DNA of 62,925 nucleotides from DATGEP01 sp035310125 (lineage in GTDB: Bacteria; Chloroflexota; Ktedonobacteria; Ktedonobacterales; JADMIN01), in NCBI GenBank assembly GCA_035310125.1, contig DATGEP010000177.1, forward strand, positions 1 through 62,925, written 5' to 3'. Shown piece by piece: positions 61,899 to 62,925 of the stretch. Position 1 is the stretch's first letter; the number at the start of each line of letters is the position of its first letter. The position numbers were made by a program, and so were the translations under genes. Under the pieces are notes generated by a model. That model did no database searches, had not been told where the DNA came from, and saw only the letters and a list, made by a program, of their open reading frames with translations.

Positions 61899-62925
61899 CG
61901 ACCTTGCGGCGCGCTATCCCGATCTCCTGGGAGACGAGTCGCAGGCGGATCACGAGCTGATAGAGACAGTGCGAGCGCTGGATACGCTCTATACGGCGCC
62001 CGCTCCGGCGAAACTGGACACACTAATGACTCGGCTGGCGGAGCGGCAAACAGCAACTCCGACAAGTGATATGGGCGCGACCCCGCGCCTGAGGCGACGA
62101 GAGGTAGACACTATGCGCGTTTTGCGAACGGCGGAAAGCAGGCGGTGGACAGGCATCGTCGCCGCCGCGGCAGCCTGCCTCGTGGTGGGGCTGCTGGCCG
62201 CGCTGCTGATTGGCGGGCGCGGCGGGCCGGGCATGAACCCAGGGTCGGGCGCCGGCCCGACGTTCACCCAGCAAGGCGGGCTGCGCATCAACGCTCTGAC
62301 GAGCTGCGCCAGCACGAGCAATGCGGCATCGTGCTCGCTGACATCAGCAATGCCCAAAGAGGGCGACATCCTCACGCACCGCTTTGCCAGCGAACTGAAC
62401 GTGACGAGCGTCAAGCTTGAGGTCATCTCCGACACGAACCTGCTGATCGAGCTGCAAGGCGCCACGAACACAAAAGCCGTGGTTCCACTGCTGGCGCAGG
62501 GCAACGTCGTCTTCCTCGATACCAAGGGCATCTACGTACCGCCTGGCACACAGCTCGATCCCACCAGCTCACCCTATTCGGTCATGTTCAAGGGGTCGCA
62601 GATAGATCCGGCATCCGTGAGCGTGCAGATGGATCGGCAAACGGGCCAGCCAGTGGTGACGTTCGCGTTCGCGGGCAGCGCGCGGCAAGCGTTCGCGCAA
62701 TACACCGCGCAGCATATCGGACAGTATCTGACTATCGCGCTGGATAACATGGTTATCGAGTCCGAGATCATTCAGAGCGCGATTGATGGCAACGGCCAGA
62801 TCGTCGGGTTCACGTCTCAGACGCAAACGAAGCAGGTGGTGGCGGTACTGAAGTATGGACCGCTCCCCGTCCCGTTCCAGACGCTCATGGTAGCCACCAT
62901 AGATCCACGCGGGCAAGTGAGCTGC
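61885..62925 (+). CDS. Anti-sigma-like membrane protein with SecD P1-like outer domain (3' end outside window)
   Basis: At least 347 residues, open to the window end. ATG 61885 overlaps the sigma gene by 14 nt. Residues 1-88 are a hydrophilic cytoplasmic part (LIETVRALDTLYTAPAPAKL), residues 89-110 one membrane helix (WTGIVAAAAACLVVGLLAAL), and the remainder is exported. About residues 125-215 resemble the ferredoxin-like head of SecD. About 230-340 follow SecD P1/P4: the run VTFAFAGSARQAFAQYTAQH, then GQYLTIALDNMVIESEIIQS, then GFTSQTQTKQVVAVL and YGPLPVPFQ. SecD has LPVPL and LAIVLDxxVxSAP at these places. I know of no such anti-sigma factor. The zinc-type HxxxCxxC motif is absent. Confidence 0.8.
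   Translation, partial: MAKNDDLAARYPDLLGDESQADHELIETVRALDTLYTAPAPAKLDTLMTRLAERQTATPTSDMGATPRLRRREVDTMRVLRTAESRRWTGIVAAAAACLVVGLLAALLIGGRGGPGMNPGSGAGPTFTQQGGLRINALTSCASTSNAASCSLTSAMPKEGDILTHRFASELNVTSVKLEVISDTNLLIELQGATNTKAVVPLLAQGNVVFLDTKGIYVPPGTQLDPTSSPYSVMFKGSQIDPASVSVQMDRQTGQPVVTFAFAGSARQAFAQYTAQHIGQYLTIALDNMVIESEIIQSAIDGNGQIVGFTSQTQTKQVVAVLKYGPLPVPFQTLMVATIDPRGQVSC

Overview
The window is about 62.9 kb of GC-rich bacterial chromosome (roughly 60% G+C by eye). It looks like a Chloroflexota genome, possibly near the Ktedonobacteria. That placement is an inference from several signs: a large coiled-coil insertion in RpoC, many Ser/Thr kinase and PP2C phosphatase genes, WXG100 proteins, a COG4315-type lipoprotein, and sigma-70-like promoters combined with GC hairpins that lack U-tracts. 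No IS element, CRISPR array or rRNA operon is visible. One tRNA (Leu, anticodon TAA) is present.

Layout. (1) 1-11902, minus strand: rpoB-rpoC-rpsL-rpsG-fusA-tuf (tuf cut by the edge), with an approximately 860-nt leader before rpoB and a second promoter at the rpoC 3' end. (2) 13108-16754: MscS-like channel, DUF2382 stress protein, HU and an AcuI/YhdH-type reductase, then tRNA-Leu. (3) 17511-22208: two proteins sharing an unfamiliar C-terminal domain, a SAM methyltransferase, and a flavoenzyme with flavin-halogenase motifs. (4) 22831-30891: D-malate/tartrate dehydrogenase, rpsO-pnp, a dual-specificity phosphatase, and lspA with an RluD-type pseudouridine synthase. (5) 31016-41336: PadR plus a PP2C fused to a permease-prefix-like module, HAD hydrolase, two paralogous GNATs flanking an APH-type kinase and a class-V aminotransferase, a divergent SDR/TetR pair, a Ser/Thr kinase, panB and a lone receiver protein. 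(6) 41587-54157: UvrD-like helicase (AT-richer), FHA-PrsW-zinc-ribbon protein, PIG-L deacetylase, pseudouridine synthase, pgsA, plsY, nth, hisC, folE and an MFS transporter. (7) 54563-60225: a methyltransferase, then a minus-strand operon of two WXG100-type proteins, an unknown protein, a vWA (TerY-like) protein, a PP2C phosphatase and a kinase-like protein. (8) 60404-62925: a secreted lipoprotein, a gene remnant, an ECF sigma factor, and an anti-sigma-like membrane protein whose outer domain resembles the SecD P1 region.

Regions 1, 4 and much of 6 are housekeeping: transcription, translation, RNA decay, lipid synthesis, pantothenate and folate synthesis, and DNA repair. The most unusual content is in regions 3, 5, 7 and 8. 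The vWA/PP2C/kinase trio of region 7 resembles the TerY-P triads described in tellurite and stress-response systems, but here it sits in one predicted transcript behind two WXG100 proteins. Region 8 pairs a sigma factor with a regulator that seems to have borrowed a SecD domain. Region 3 pairs a putative halogenase with paralogous domain proteins of unknown role. Where start codons were moved from the longest reading frame, the choice rests on a visible Shine-Dalgarno sequence and family N-termini.
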